From the NCBI GenBank assembly GCA_009760885.1, contig CM019701.1:39053515-39117514 (forward strand): 64,000 nucleotides of DNA, in the 5' to 3' direction. Both the position numbers and the translations under genes were made by a program. This document shows positions 1 to 11,634 of the stretch, one piece after another. Under the pieces are notes generated by a model. That model had not been told where the DNA came from, searched no databases, and was given only the letters and a program-made list of their open reading frames with translations. This DNA is from Achatina immaculata (lineage: Eukaryota > Mollusca > Gastropoda > Stylommatophora > Achatinidae). Positions within the stretch are counted from its first letter, which is position 1, and each line of letters starts with the position of its first letter.

Positions 1-356
1 TACAATCAGTTTTTTTTTATTTTTTGGTCAAAGCTTTAGCATGATTTTTTTTTTTTAAACTCTTGAAAAATCTAAAATTCCTCGAGGCTCAGAAGTCGAA
101 TGCACTGGGAAACTCACCTTGTCTCGTGGTACTGCCATTATTACTTTCACCATTACTCTTGCTGATACTTTAACGTTGGAACTTCTTAATATCTTCACCA
201 ACATCATTTCTAATCACAGTATAGACACCATTACAACACCAGGAATCACATTTTTCATTGTATTGTTTTGCCTGTGAATGCAGAAATTACGTTTGTGGAG
301 CAAGTGTTTGAAATATTTTTCATACATTACTTAATATTCATGTGACGCGTCCTTTC
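1..356. other. unassigned sequence, no gene seen
   Basis: T-rich DNA without a coding-like frame or a recognised repeat. If the amine oxidase gene at 2214-7299 extends leftwards, this is probably part of one of its introns. No exon with convincing splice sites and a flavin-binding motif was found here. Confidence 0.5.
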
Positions 357-735
357 CAGAACGTTGTCCCTCTCACAGCCTCCCTGAATGTTGTCCCTCT
401 CACAGCCTCCCTGAATGTTTGTCCTTCTCACAGCCTCCCTGAATGTTGTCCCTCTCACAGTCTCCCTGAATGTTTGTCCCTCTCACAGTCTCCCTGAATG
501 TTTGTCCCTCTCACAGTCTCCCTGAATGTTTGTCCCTTTCACAGTCTCCCTGAATGTTTGTCCCTCTCACAGTCTCCCTGAATGTTTGTCCCTCTCACAG
601 TCTCCCTGAATGTTTGTCCTTCTCACAGTCTCACTGAATGTTTGTCCCTCTCACAGTCTCCCTGAATGTTGTCCCTCTCACAGTCCCCCTGAATGTTTGT
701 CCCTCTCACAGTCTTCCTGAATGTTGTCCCTCTTG
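357..735. repeat. 28-bp minisatellite
   Basis: About 13 head-to-tail copies of a roughly 28-bp unit containing TCTCACAGTCTCCCTGAATG, alternating between TGTTGTCCC and TGTTTGTCCC variants. The array stops where the minus-strand LINE fragment begins at about 738. Confidence 0.9.
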
Positions 736-737
736 CC

Positions 738-1965
738 GAGCACTATGCCTTCTGCTATCAACCTCTCCAAGCTTTTGTGTCTCTTAATGTGGCCGAAGAA
801 ATTTCTAATTTTTATGATGTTAACGAGCCAGTTTTCTGCGACACCTAATCCCGCCAGTATCTCTTTATTTGATTTTCTATCCATGATATTCTAAGCGCTC
901 TTCTGTAACATTTTATTTCAGATGATGTTATTCTTTTTTCCTAGTGATTTGTTAAGTGTCCGTGTTTCGAAACCGTATGTTGGCACTGGAAATATGTAAG
1001 CTCTTAGTAAACATAACTTTGTTTTCCTTTTGGTACCTTGCCGCATCTGTGATGCAACTGCTAGTCTACTTTTGATTTCCACTGAGCAGTCGTCATTGGA
1101 GGTCATATTGTTTATGTTCCTGAGTACACACAGGCGATATTTTTGTGCCTTTACAAGGGCTGAGATAAGTTTTCATTCAGTTACAATTTTTCATTATTTT
1201 TTTTTCATTTTTTTTTATTTCGTTTACATAAGCTTGATGTGAATCTATACTTTGTCTCCTCTCTCTGATTCTTCATCACGTTTGTTTTTTTTTTTTTTTC
1301 AAGAAGGCTCGCGCCGAAACGTCACAGGTGTGTTATCGTTAAATAACAAATCTGTTTCTACTTTTTTCCTAGGTTATACATGACTGAAACTAATTTATTT
1401 ACGTGCTCAAGCTCTTGATGGTCTAATGCAATTTTGGTTTTGCTTCTCATTTTGTCAGTTATCATTACTTTGGTTTTGTTGGTGTTTAAAAATGAGGTTC
1501 TAGAGCTTCGCTGTGTCTTTTGATTGAGAGAATCAAATGTTGCAGTCCTTCTTAATTTGATAGAAGGTCAGTATGATCGGCGTAACTAATTTCTGGAATC
1601 TGGTGGCCCCAGATGTTGAAGGAGTCAAATTTAGCTGTTTCTTGTCCCTCTCTTACATTCCTCATGATGTTTTCGACGTAGACGTTAAACATGCATGGAG
1701 AAAGGATACACCCCTGTCTTACTCCCTTTTGTCTTGTCTTGTCTTGTCTTGTACTTCCTCATTTACTGCTAGGTGTAGAGGTGAAGTGCAATTGTCTCCC
1801 AATGGCTCGCCTGTTGGCTTCGTACATTGAGATGTTCAGGGATTCTGCTATACCATCGGTCCATCGTTTGCTCCCTTTTGTACGTCACACAAACCCGATG
1901 TTTCGCCATCTACCCTCACTGCTGTTTGCTGATCTTCTTGGTACAGTTTGGCGATGAAGTCTACC
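738..1965 (-). mobile_element. LINE fragment, RTE-like family I
   Basis: Read on the minus strand this segment encodes scattered pieces of reverse transcriptase and its C-terminal extension in several frames. Recognisable pieces are RQGCILSPCMFNVYVENIMR near 1700, an RT-thumb piece ending LNKS near 970, and a tail resembling GHIKRHKSLERLIAEG near 770. The same tail occurs in the better copy at 24976-25853. Frames are broken and a 160-bp repeat (1229-1385) splits it, so it is an old dead copy. Placement in RTE is by general resemblance only. Confidence 0.75.
1229..1385 (+). repeat. dispersed ~160-bp repeat R160, copy 1
   Basis: Shares a long similar stretch with the opposite-strand copy at 14238-14396: GTGAATCTATACTTT, then a CT-rich part, then the core CGAAACGTCACA, a GTTAA(A/G)TAA box and CTGTTTCTACTTTTTTCCT. 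It sits inside the LINE fragment, so it inserted later. A third, partial copy is at 53787-53860. Class unknown. Confidence 0.7.
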
Positions 1966-2213
1966 AGATGACTTAGAAAAAGCATGTTGCTCGTTACTAA
2001 AGTCATCATGATATATGTAGAGTAATAACAGTTTATGGAGTATTAGGAGTCTTTCATGCAAGCAAAGATCGAGTTATAGGACAGAAAAAAATGAATTCTG
2101 CACATGTGCACATACATTTCAGAACTATTGATTGTTATACTTACTAACAAACTACAAGCTTGTATATACACGTAGATGCTTTCTGAAACCCTTTGAAATC
2201 TTCTGTCCACCAG

Positions 2214-2300
2214 AGAAAAGACCAAACTGTTCACGCTGGAAGGAGGTCTATGTGAGTTGCCAAATAGGCTGGCGAAGGCTTACCTGTCGGCAAGCAGCAG
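2214..2300 (+). CDS. amine oxidase, internal exon a
   Basis: Acceptor TCCACCAG before 2214 and donor GTAAGC at 2301. Enters with the third base of a codon and leaves at phase 2. Encodes EKTKLFTLEGGLCELPNRLA and a short following helix, the family's substrate-domain entry. This exon has no ATG and lies in a different frame from the longer accidental ORF across it. Confidence 0.85.
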
Positions 2301-2446
2301 GTAAGCAGATGGCGTTCTGGGATAGCTAAAACACCTTTATTCTGGAACAGATATATTGGTGTTGTCAATATCTAATCACAAGTTTATTTGTAGTTAAATA
2401 TCAAATACATTCTTGTATATGTTTTTTTACTGCTAATATCAGAAGT

Positions 2447-2525
<79 letters not shown>

Positions 2526-2613
2526 CCTACCTACCTACCTACCTACCTACCTACCTACCTACCTACCTACCTACCTACCTACCTACCTACCTACCTACCT
2601 ACCTACCTACCTA

Positions 2614-2676
<63 letters not shown>

Positions 2677-5600
2677 TCTTTCTGTTTGTCTGTCTGTCTA
2701 CTGCAATATAGAGAGTATAACTTGTTTACACCGATCATTGATGATGATGACTTCCGTTTAAAAAGGTTTTAGATGCAAAATATTGTACACTTTCTAAATG
2801 CCTTGTAGACAACAGTAATGTAGCATATAATTATTATAGAGCTTTTTCTTAGATTTCCCTTACTACAGGAGTACATTACTGGAGGATATCGACAATCTGT
2901 ATGAACTGCAAGATGAGGTTCTGGGACTCTAAATAAAAACAATTTTTAAAAAAAAATGTTAAGTTGGAAGGCTCTTTCACCTGTTTTGTTACTAGCTATC
3001 CATATTTAAAGTAGCACCATGATATTAGTATCTTCAGAAGTCTGTGCTGACACTTACCAGTAAGCGGTAATGATGACTGGGATTTCGACTGTTTGGGGAA
3101 AGCGGAGTGTGGGGTCGTACTGAGAAAATCCACTGAGTGCGTGTAACTGTGAGAATGTTAAGAACTTCTTTTATAACATATTTCAGTTCCCTGTGTCGTC
3201 TAGCCTTGAAGAAAGCATTCAGTACAATTCAATACAATACAGAACTAAATACCAGTTATTTCCCTTGGATGTGATACTCTGTCAGGAAAGGAAAAAACTA
3301 ATTAAGTCAGTCATTAAAAATAGTGGAGAGCAAAGCATCTATCTTAAGACAAAGAAAACTAAATTAATTAACTATGATAACTAAACAAATAAGACAGCTG
3401 AAATATGTATCAATGAGGGAAAACTTGGAAGGGGTGGAGAGTTTTGGACATCTTAGATCATTAATTACTAACACTGGAGATACACTGAGGGAAATTAAAA
3501 GGACATCTATAGCTCTTCAGAAATTAAAACAACTAAAGAAGCTGTGGAAAGGAACAGACAGAACTACAAAAATAAGATTTTTAAGGACATGGATCTTTTC
3601 CATAGCAACATATGCCTGTGAGACCTGGACACATAACAAAACAGCTGAAAACACATAAATGCCTTTGAATGTGAATGCTACAGAAGAGTTCTTCAAATAT
3701 CATAGACACACAAAAGAACAAATATATCCATACTACAAGAGCTTAATATTGAAGAAGATAGGCTAGTAAAGAGGATTAAACAGAGAAAACGTACATATTT
3801 TTGGACACATTTAACGTCTTGATAATTTAGAGCAGACCGTCTTGGAAGGATACATAATGGGAAAAAGAAAGAGAGGAAGACCAAGGCGAAGATGGCTGCA
3901 AGACATCGTTAATAATCTGCAAATGGACGCGTCAGCAGCAGGCCATCTTGCTCACAACCAAGAGGCCTACAGGAGAGCTGTTAGGGAGGCAAGTTCTGCA
4001 AGCGACATGCAAATGACTGACTGTCACTTAGTCTGGTTTATCTTTCATAGAGAATTAAATACCAGTTACTTCTTTATAACATGATACTCTATCACATTAA
4101 GTCTGGTTTGTCCTTAATAGAGAACTAACCACCAGTTATTTCTTTACGACGTTATACTGTCACATTAAGTCTGGTTTGTCTTTCAAGGTCAATGCTTCTC
4201 ATTTTACTTGGAAAATAATTGGGGTTAAACATTATCAAGCCTGAAAATGAACATGAAACGATTTCGATGAATCATTTTCCCACGTAATGAAGAGGCTGTT
4301 GACATCGATCATAAACAAAGAATTGAAAACCTTAGCAACATATGGCTGTCTCCCAAAATAAAGGAAAAGCTCATAAGTTCAGAGAAAAAAAGATACACTG
4401 ACGCTGAACTCGGGCTGTTAATGACACTTTCCGTGAAGACTTGAAATGATTCCCTCATCTGTTTCTGTGAAAGATTGCCATGACAAACAAACATAAAAAA
4501 CACACACACAAGAAAGCACCTTCACATAATGACTTCAGTTTAATGGTTAATTTTGTTTCATATGTTAGTTTTATTTTGCTGAACTTGTCATTTCATCACT
4601 TGATCACGTTACACCCAGGTTGCTTAACATAGCGGTGTAGCAAACAGAATCAAGAAACGTAAATTCAAATGTTTTTAATAAATTATTCGCTGATGGATCC
4701 ATTTAAAAACATTGTACATGTGTTTAGTTTATCTTATTTGTTTGGTTTATTTTATTTCTAATAACACAAATGCTAATCTTTGATCAGGCACAAACTGACG
4801 CTCAACAGGAAATTGACAGCTATAAGAAAGTCGAAAACTGGGGTTTACCATCTTGGATTTGTCAAGACAACTTCTAAGGATGGTATAACGTCAGAAGATG
4901 TACGTCTTTGCCATCCATGAGTAGTAAAAACACGACACGGTTCTATAGTTAAAGAAGCTAATTAGTCTTATAGTGTCGCTAATCAAACATATGGACTCTT
5001 TTTAAGAATGATAGACCTCGTGAACGTTGGATTCTTTTGTCAAGTGTATATCTAGGTATACAGGCACACGGTTAGACAAGAAGATAGATAAATTGACAGG
5101 CAGAGAGATGTGACAGATCTAGAAACCTGATTCAGATATAAAGACAAACAAGCTTACTAAAAGATTTTAATTCGTCTAAACAATTCTATTTCTACAGTTA
5201 AACAGCAAGAAGTTCGAGTCTTGTTTTTTGTTCTTCTTTCATCTTCATTATCATCATCATCTTCTACTTCTTTCATCATCATCATCTTCTTCTTTCATTC
5301 TCAGATGTCAGCTTGCACACTTCTGAAGTAATTGGTGGTCGCCTGTAGTTGATGTTCATCACCGTACAGCTTCTCTTGAACTGATATAGGCTTTTGCCGC
5401 ATGTGGCATGTGGCATGTCTCTGCTTTGTCAGCTTAAAGTGCTTGCATTTTTCTAGGCAAATCACGGACACGGTGCTCTGTCATTTCACTGAAGTAACCA
5501 AAGAGAAGGATCTGTCTATGTTCCGCTGCTAACACTGGATTCTCGTAGAATGTGAAGAGCTGATGTCCTTTTTTGGCAACCAGCGATCACAAGCTGGCAT

Positions 5601-7299
5601 GCTAGCGTCAGTGCTGGCGAACCTTAGCTGTTCCACCTCTTCGTTGGTACCATCAGTAACAAGCCTAGTCTGGCTAACGGGACAGGGATCGCCATGATGG
5701 TGGAGTCTGTTAAAGAAGCATTGCACTCACACGAGGCAGTTCTCGTAGGACACATCTTTAGTTTAATGTGTAAAATCTATCAAATGACGTGAAATGATCT
5801 CCTTCACTATTGAGCTTTTTAAGGTAAACGTGATCTCTTACAAACGTTGACATCTCTATACTCTCTATGAACAGAGAACTGGAGAACACGTGTGCGCGAA
5901 GAAGGCTATTCTTGCTATTCCACATTTGGCTCTGCAAACACTAGACTGGGAGCCACTGCGGTAAGTTTGAACACATTATGTTCATTATATTTGTAAAACT
6001 TCTTCATCTTTCCGGGACATTAAGGCTTATTGTTGCAGACAAAAGCTCGCCTCCATTCCTCTCTATTTCTATCTTCTCTCTCCAGCTGGTGACGCCAGTT
6101 TCCTTTATATCCTCTTGTGTGTTGCCTCTCCATTTCTGTCCTGGTGTACCTCTTGGTTCTCTATCTGTTCCATAACACTGATCTTTTTTCGACGGAGATG
6201 GAGTCGTTGGCCCCATGCTACAACCCCCCATCTTGGAGGACCAGGGTGCTAGTTTTGTCTGACCCCTAACCACGCAGATCATCACTGCTTGGTTGAACCT
6301 GCCAGGAGCAGACATCCCACTGGTATAACTTTAGGGGTGGTCAGGACACATACGCTGTCACGCCACGACAAGGAATCAACACCATGTGACAGATTTGTAA
6401 AATAAACTATAAGAATGTATGTTTAACTGTTTCAATGTTAGTCACCCTAGATCTATAATGTCTCTTCATTCTCTAGTGGAACAAGTAAACATACAATGCT
6501 ATCGGTTAGTCAAATTTCTTTCTAACGCAAAGCGCTTTGTCTATTACAGAGCCACTATACACTTTATTTATCTGCTGTCATTTTAATAACCATCTGTCTG
6601 TCTGTCTGTCTGTCCGTCCATCTACCCACCCATCCACCCATCAACCCGCCCACACACACACACCTTGTCTTTCCAATCTGACCTACTTCCTATCTATATT
6701 CAAACTCTAGATCTCCCACAGTCAAAGAGGCTATACACGCGATGAAACCTGCCAAAGTAAGCGAGGTGTACCTGGTATTTCCTAAATCACAGTGGACAAA
6801 TGAAACCCACGTAAACCCTGTATATGTCTTGAAGTCTGAAGGACCATTCAGTCAGATGTTCGCCTATAACATATCCAAGCCGTCTGGGGAATACGTCATG
6901 ATCGGCCTTTTCTCCGACGTATTCAAAACAGAATACCAAGAACACCTGAACTCAGAAGAGAAACCGATTCTGGGATCAGCTCCCGGGGCTTATAAGGTTA
7001 CCTTTAGTCTGAAGCAAGAAATAGTCAGCCACCTCTCAGCAGTCTTCGGAATAGACAGAGAGAAGATTGATGAACCAGTTGTAGCAGCGTCTAAGTTCTT
7101 GACGAAGTATCCTTACGGTGGTGGCTGGACTGTGTGGAGAGCCGGGTACAATTTGAAGGACGTTCAGAGGATCATACAACATCCGTCTCTGACCGATGAG
7201 ATCTTTGTCGTCGGGTCGGATCATTTTGCCTCTGAGGGTAACCAATGGGCGGAGGGGGCTCTGAGAAGCGTTGATGAATTGTTTGAGAAATATTTCTGA
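2214..7299 (+). CDS. flavin amine oxidase (L-amino-acid-oxidase-like), C-terminal ~290 residues, 4 exons
   Basis: Exons 2214-2300, 4788-4899, 5875-5960 and 6711-7299 join in one open frame with matching phases (2, 0, 2) and end in TGA. The product matches the FAD-dependent amine oxidase fold: a FTLEGGLCELPNRLA segment, a strand pair ending CAKKAILAIPHLAL (the part that closes over the flavin), then the substrate-domain sheet VSEVYLVFPKSQW, and the C-terminal FAD motif FVVGSDHF followed by QWAEGAL. In the family the enzyme oxidises amino acids or amines and releases hydrogen peroxide; molluscan relatives such as aplysianin A, escapin and achacin are secreted antibacterial proteins. The N-terminal nucleotide-binding GxGxxG part and any signal peptide are not in the window, so substrate and secretion are unknown. 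Introns carry LINE fragments and microsatellites. Confidence 0.85.
2448..2702. repeat. compound tetranucleotide microsatellite
   Basis: Three consecutive arrays that differ by single base changes: (TATC)n, then (CTAC)n, then (CTGT)n, each about 70-95 bp. The sharp borders suggest stepwise mutation of one expanding array. Confidence 0.95.
3238..4192. repeat. ~70-bp tandem repeat interrupted by a LINE
   Basis: The unit contains AGAGAACTAAATACCAGTTATTTC, a GATACTCTGTCACATTAAG segment and TCTGGTTTGTCTTTCA. One partial unit lies at 3238-3286 and two lie at 4026-4192. The LINE at 3287-4025 splits one unit after CTGTCA. Confidence 0.75.
3287..4025 (+). mobile_element. LINE 3' part, RTE-like family I
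   Basis: Translates in shifted frames to RT thumb and C-terminal tail: KTKLINYD, TAEICINEGKL, KHINAFEC, then KRKRGRPRRRWLQDIVNNLQ and the end EAYRRAVREAS. At least four frameshifts or stops. The 3' end is a short GACT-type microsatellite tail, like the other copies. Plus orientation, inside an intron of the amine oxidase. Confidence 0.8.
4788..4899 (+). CDS. amine oxidase, internal exon b
   Basis: Acceptor TTGATCAG before 4788; donor GTACGT at 4900. Supplies the third base of an Arg codon, then 37 codons including HKLTLNRKLTAIRKS and a GVYHLGFVKT strand; ends at phase 0. A nearer GT at 4889 would give the wrong phase for the next exon, which decides the donor. Confidence 0.8.
4900..5874 (+). 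other. amine oxidase intron with a SINE-like repeat
   Basis: Contains TCA/TCT-rich simple sequence at 5225-5300 and a minus-strand copy of dispersed repeat A at about 5480-5735. Nothing else recognised. Confidence 0.7.
5480..5735 (-). repeat. dispersed repeat A, copy 1
   Basis: On the minus strand it reads GCAATGCTTCTTTAACAGAC, then CTGTCCCGTTAGCCAGACTA and GGCTTGTTACTGATGGTACC. The same order of blocks is found at 41055-41345, 46470-46600, 56650-56875 and 58668-58915. Probably a SINE family; no clear pol III boxes were identified. Confidence 0.65.
5875..5960 (+). CDS. amine oxidase, internal exon c
   Basis: Acceptor TGAACAG before 5875 and donor GTAAGT at 5961. Begins at phase 0, 28 codons plus CG. 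Encodes GEHVCAKKAILAIPHLALQT and DWEPLR; the AILAIP block is the conserved amine oxidase strand leading to the PPLP-type segment. CG joins the A of the next exon to make Arg. Confidence 0.85.
6020..6360 (-). mobile_element. LINE 3' remnant in amine oxidase intron
   Basis: The minus strand encodes GTPGQKWRGNTQEDIKETGV followed by SWREKIEIERNGG, the pattern seen at the C-terminus of many non-LTR retrotransposon polyproteins (basic, RW motif, DI, then a W-rich helix). Short and decayed; the family differs from the other copies here. Confidence 0.55.
6711..7299 (+). CDS. amine oxidase, terminal exon
   Basis: Acceptor AACTCTAG before 6711; 195 codons then TGA. Encodes SPTVKEAIHAMKPAKVSEVY, a central sheet, then GGGWTVWRAGYN and the C-terminal FAD-binding segment EIFVVGSDHF and QWAEGALRSVDEL. 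The family's usual E/D-G-A-L helix cap is intact, so nothing in this exon suggests a dead enzyme. Confidence 0.9.
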
Positions 7300-7480
7300 T
7301 GAGTTTCTCAATAATTTGTCGCTTATCCTTTCACTGGAATACCCTAGTAGGTTTATATGACACATATGTTTAGCATATATATGAGTACGTTAGTAAACTT
7401 ATTTAACGAGTGCTAGTTATAAGCATCCATAATGTAACTGAAGGTTAAGTGTCAGCACTGAATAGCATTCAAGAGTTAAA

Positions 7481-7486
7481 AATAAA
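7481..7486 (+). terminator. polyadenylation signal of the amine oxidase
   Basis: AATAAA 182 bases after the stop codon, the first canonical signal downstream, in an AT-rich 3' region. Confidence 0.7.
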
Positions 7487-7599
7487 GATAAATTGCTCTA
7501 TTCATTTTATGAAAGTTTTTTTTTTTTAATGTTACTATTCGATCCTGTAAAAGCTATATTCATAAACAAGACATGATTTGGCAATTTTAAAGTGAATTA

Positions 7600-8660
7600 A
7601 TGTTCATTTTGAAGCAAAATGTTATAAAACTACAGCAATGCCATTTAAATGAAAATAACCTTTTTTTTTTCTAACTTTTCTAACTCCTGCATTATCATGA
7701 AGTGCTATAATAACCACCCTGCAATATTTATAAAGATGCACATTCAAGAATGAAGGGTTTCATATTTTTTTTTTAATAATGTGAGACTGAGATTTTTCAA
7801 GAAGTTTATTCTTCGTAGAAAAAAGTATTTTATGAGTTAAAAATACTTTATGCTTTGATGATGCCCGACGGAATATTTTCAGACCACAAATTAGAAAACA
7901 AATTTAGTTTCTCTGAACGATAAACATTATGTACAAAATATTTAGTTTTCGTATTGTTGTAACGAGAAAAACAAAACATTGTTTCATCTACGCGTACATA
8001 AAAATGATAGGAAACGAACTGTTGGTTTTGTGCTGTAAACAGACATGAAATTTGATATTGGATTGAGAGGGTTTTTATTGTTGTTGTTCTTGTTTGAAAT
8101 ATTGATAACTGCTGCATTACTGACTACAGTAAACAAGTCAAAAAGCAGCTAGAAGAGGAAACTTCAGAAAGAAGTTCCCCTGCACCCAAAGAAAAAAAAA
8201 ACGTGCAATAGAAAATCAAACAGGGAGGAAAAATGCTTCTATGAGAATTTGATTAAAGAGACACAAATTTTGCTCATACAGTTTTAGGTGTATTTTTATG
8301 TAGATACATTTATCATGGCATTCCTTAGCCAGTGAATAAAACCTGACACTAGCTTTGGAAATCTGCTATTTACCTACTGTTTATGAAAAATACACACATG
8401 TGTGTGTATGTATATATAAAATTAAAAAATGAATTTGCTTAAAAAGTTTGTGGATAAAAGCTTAAAATTAAACCCTGATATTCATGATGCAGCAACACGT
8501 AAGCCCAAATACTACACTAAAATTAGACTTTGATTCTGAATTCTAACTGTACATTCAAACGTCCATGTTTTTTGTTTTGTTTTGTTTTTTGCTTGAAAGA
8601 AATTTAGATATTACCAGCAAAAAAGTTTGAAATGAGAATTCTAGTTTCTATTTTTTTTTT
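7600..8660. other. AT-rich intergenic DNA
   Basis: No coding-like frame, splice-flanked exon or recognised repeat was seen. It has several poly-T runs and a short (TG)n at 8397. Confidence 0.5.
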
Positions 8661-8699
8661 TTTTTAAATGAACCACTCACAAACGTCTAGAGATCCGTC

Positions 8700-9120
8700 C
8701 ATGTGTCTATGTGGTATGTGTCTATGTGGTATGTGTCTATGTGGTATGTGTCTATGTGGCATGTGTCTATGTGGTATGTGTCTATGTGGTATGTGTCTAT
8801 GTGGCATGTGTCTATGTGGTATGTGTCTATGTGGTATGTGTATGTGTCTATGTGGTCTGTGTCTATGTGGTATGTGTCTATGTGATATGTGTCTATGTGG
8901 CATGTGTCTATGTGGTATGTGTCTATGTGGCATGTGTCTATGTGGTATGTCTATGTGGCATGTGTCTATGTGATATGTCTATGTGTCTATGTGGTATGTG
9001 TCTATGTGGTATGTCTATGTGGTATGTCTATGTGGTATGTGTCTATGTGGTATGTCTATGTGGTATGTGTCTATGTGGTATGTGTCTATGTGATATGTCT
9101 ATGTGGTATGTGTCTGTGAG
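8700..9120. repeat. 15-bp minisatellite
   Basis: About 27 copies of a 15-bp unit TGTCTATGTGGTATG with GGC/GAT variants and several 12-bp units. Because 15 is a multiple of three, all six frames stay open, which produces spurious ORFs. Confidence 0.95.
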
Positions 9121-9439
9121 TGTGTATGTTTGATTGGACATGTGGAAGTTATGTGCCTTTATCAGTCTACTCTGTTATGAACTGACTGACGAATATGCTT
9201 AAAATTAAAAACAACCATAATACGAGATCGTGACAAAAATGTTACCTAGATCAAAGGAATAACTAGTTATGAAGAGGAAATCAAGGGACGTAACCATTGA
9301 AAAATTTGTGAAAAGTTTGATCTTTTTCATATATTTTCAATGCTTATGTCCCGTGATTTTCAATTGCTTTTCTGCTTCTACTTATAACTAAGCTGCTATT
9401 ACAGTTAAATAATGTTTGTAGAAATAATTTTTATTTCAC

Positions 9440-10440
9440 CAACTGCTACTGCTATTACTACAGGTATAACACTACCATCACTTCAGTCTTCTTTTTCTTC
9501 AGGCTGAGACCTTTATTTTTACTTTCACGAACCACGATGTCCAGAAGAGCCTGTAGCTCCCCTTCACTTTTAGCAATCAGGATTGTGTCGTCTGCATATT
9601 TTAAGTTATTAAGTTTATACCACCAAAATGCAGCATTACTATCAATGTCACAAATCTGAAACAGGTTGACAGATTCAAGTACTTAGGAACGATTATAACA
9701 GCTGGTGGGAAATATCACAATGAAATAAAAAACAGACGTGCTCAGGCCAAGTCAGCATTCCAGACAATGTGAAACATCTTGTGCAACAGATCCATATCAA
9801 TGAAAACAAGATTCCGAATACTTAAATGTTACATCGAGCCAATTTTGTTTTATGTATGTGAAGCATGGTCCATGAATAAGAGAGTACAATGAGAAATGGA
9901 GGCCATGGAAATGTGGTTCATAAGAAGGATGTTGAAGGTACCATGGACAGCTACGAAAACCAATGAAGAAGTCTTAAGAGAGTCTGGAGTTAAAAAGCAA
10001 ATTATAGCAAAGATCAGAGGCAGACAAGCGAGATTTATAGGACATTTCCTGAGAAGAGGAAAACTGGAACACACTGTGGCAAGTTGAAAAATTAAAGAAA
10101 GAAGAGACAGAGGAAGACAGAGAGAAAAGTTACTGGACGGGCTGTCAGTGTTGCTAAGAAGATAGTCACTGGTTGATATCATAATCAAGTCAAAAGACGG
10201 AATTGTGGAGAGAAATGATCGTCTACACCACGCGACATGGCACTTGAATTGAATTACCACTACTCCAACTAGTACGGACACTACTGCTACTAATACTACT
10301 AAAGGTATTACCACTATTCCAACTACTATGGGCACTACTGCTACTGGTAGTACTGCTACTGATAGTACTACTACTGGCACTACTTCTATTATGGTTCTTT
10401 TACTACTACTACAAAACCAACTACTGCTGCAGCTGCATTT
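9440..10440 (+). mobile_element. 5'-inverted LINE family II in an ACT-rich tract
   Basis: From about 9485 to 9620 the minus strand encodes the RT active-site region (KYADDTILIAKSEGELQALL), while from about 9625 to 10250 the plus strand encodes the next part of the same protein (RFKYLGTIITAGGK, then MEMWFIRRMLKVPWTATKTN, FIGHFLRRGKLEH). The two pieces are consecutive in the protein but inverted in the DNA. Flanks at 9440-9475 and 10255-10440 are imperfect (ACT)n, so the element landed in a trinucleotide tract. Confidence 0.8.
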
Positions 10441-11620
10441 AAAACAATGGTTAACATTAATTCATTGCAGGACTGAAGTTTTACAATATTAACTCTTCAG
10501 TCTTTAAATTTGCCTTACAACTTAGTTTTCTCATCATTGGCATTTATATTTACTTTCCAAGCACTTACGTATTAACCTCAGCTCGCACGACATGTTTTTT
10601 TTTTCAAACATAAACTTGTAAAATTGCTAAAGCTTCCATCCCAAGCACAGCTTTCACAACAAAGAAACGAAAAAAAATTAATATGACACACTGGCTTTTT
10701 TAGTTGGCCAGACTGTATGTTTTATAGAATTGGAGTATATACAGTGCTGATGAAATCAAACTACATAATGAACTTTAGCCACAGAAGTGTCTATTTCCAA
10801 GGGCTGCAATATTATATAAACATATCCGGACACTGATGCAAGGCACATCACTCACTCCTCGCTGTAGCATAGTAATCATCAAAATGTCCTCTCTCTTATC
10901 TGTGGTGATAAAAGAGCAGCTTTCTTTCTTTCTTGCTTGCTTTCAGTACTTTCTACGTTCTTGAAAAGCTTTGAAATTTACATGCACATTTTTGTAAATA
11001 CTGCATTTTCATTTTTTTAAAAAATCCCGTCACTGTTGGTGATTTGTAGCTGGATGAAATAATATCTTAAAAAAGAACAGAAGGAAGTAAAATAGATAAA
11101 CAGATGGACAAACTTGACACAAATTTGTGAAGAAAAGGAACTAAACAGCCTGCAATGAAATATTTGTGTCAATCTAACCTAACTGTACACTGCTGGCTAA
11201 CAATTTTTTTGGCCGTGAATATCATGTTTTTATTAGTTTCCATAAAATAAATAAAACATTTATAAAAAAATGTTGGTGCAAGATGATATCATATGAAACA
11301 AAATATTTGTTTTCCGTAAGCTTCCAGCATATATGCACATAATCAAAATCTTATGTGAGTATCAAAGGCACTATCATGAAATCTGGTGATCACTGATCAA
11401 AGTAATATATTTTATACACAACATATAACAAAGAAGCTCTGCAGAGCAAACAGTATTTTTGAGAATGTAAAATTTATTCAGAAAAAAAGTATGCACTGCT
11501 TTGAACTTAAAGTGAAGAACATCAAATATATAGATTATACATGCAATTTTATATAATAAACATAACAAATGGAGGGTAAGAGAACTCATGGATGATGTGT
11601 AAATGCACATATGATACATG
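10441..11620. other. AT-rich intergenic DNA
   Basis: No gene, RNA or recognised mobile element was seen in this stretch. Confidence 0.5.
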
Positions 11621-11634
11621 ATAAAATTCAGCTT

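Larger units (their letters stand above)
2301..4787 (+). other. amine oxidase intron with repeats
   Basis: Non-coding between two verified splice sites. Holds the compound tetranucleotide repeat (2448-2702) and a family I LINE (3287-4025) inserted in a roughly 70-bp tandem repeat. The stretches 2703-3190 and 4200-4787 show nothing recognisable. Confidence 0.8.

Noticed and set aside
357..735. CRISPR-like regular repeats here and in the other minisatellites
   Set aside because: Units are directly adjacent with no unique spacers and no cas genes; the sequence is eukaryotic.
8664..9133. Overlapping repetitive frames (CLCGM, MSMWYV, HRHMP repeats)
   Set aside because: They come from a 15-bp minisatellite whose unit length is a multiple of three, keeping all frames open.
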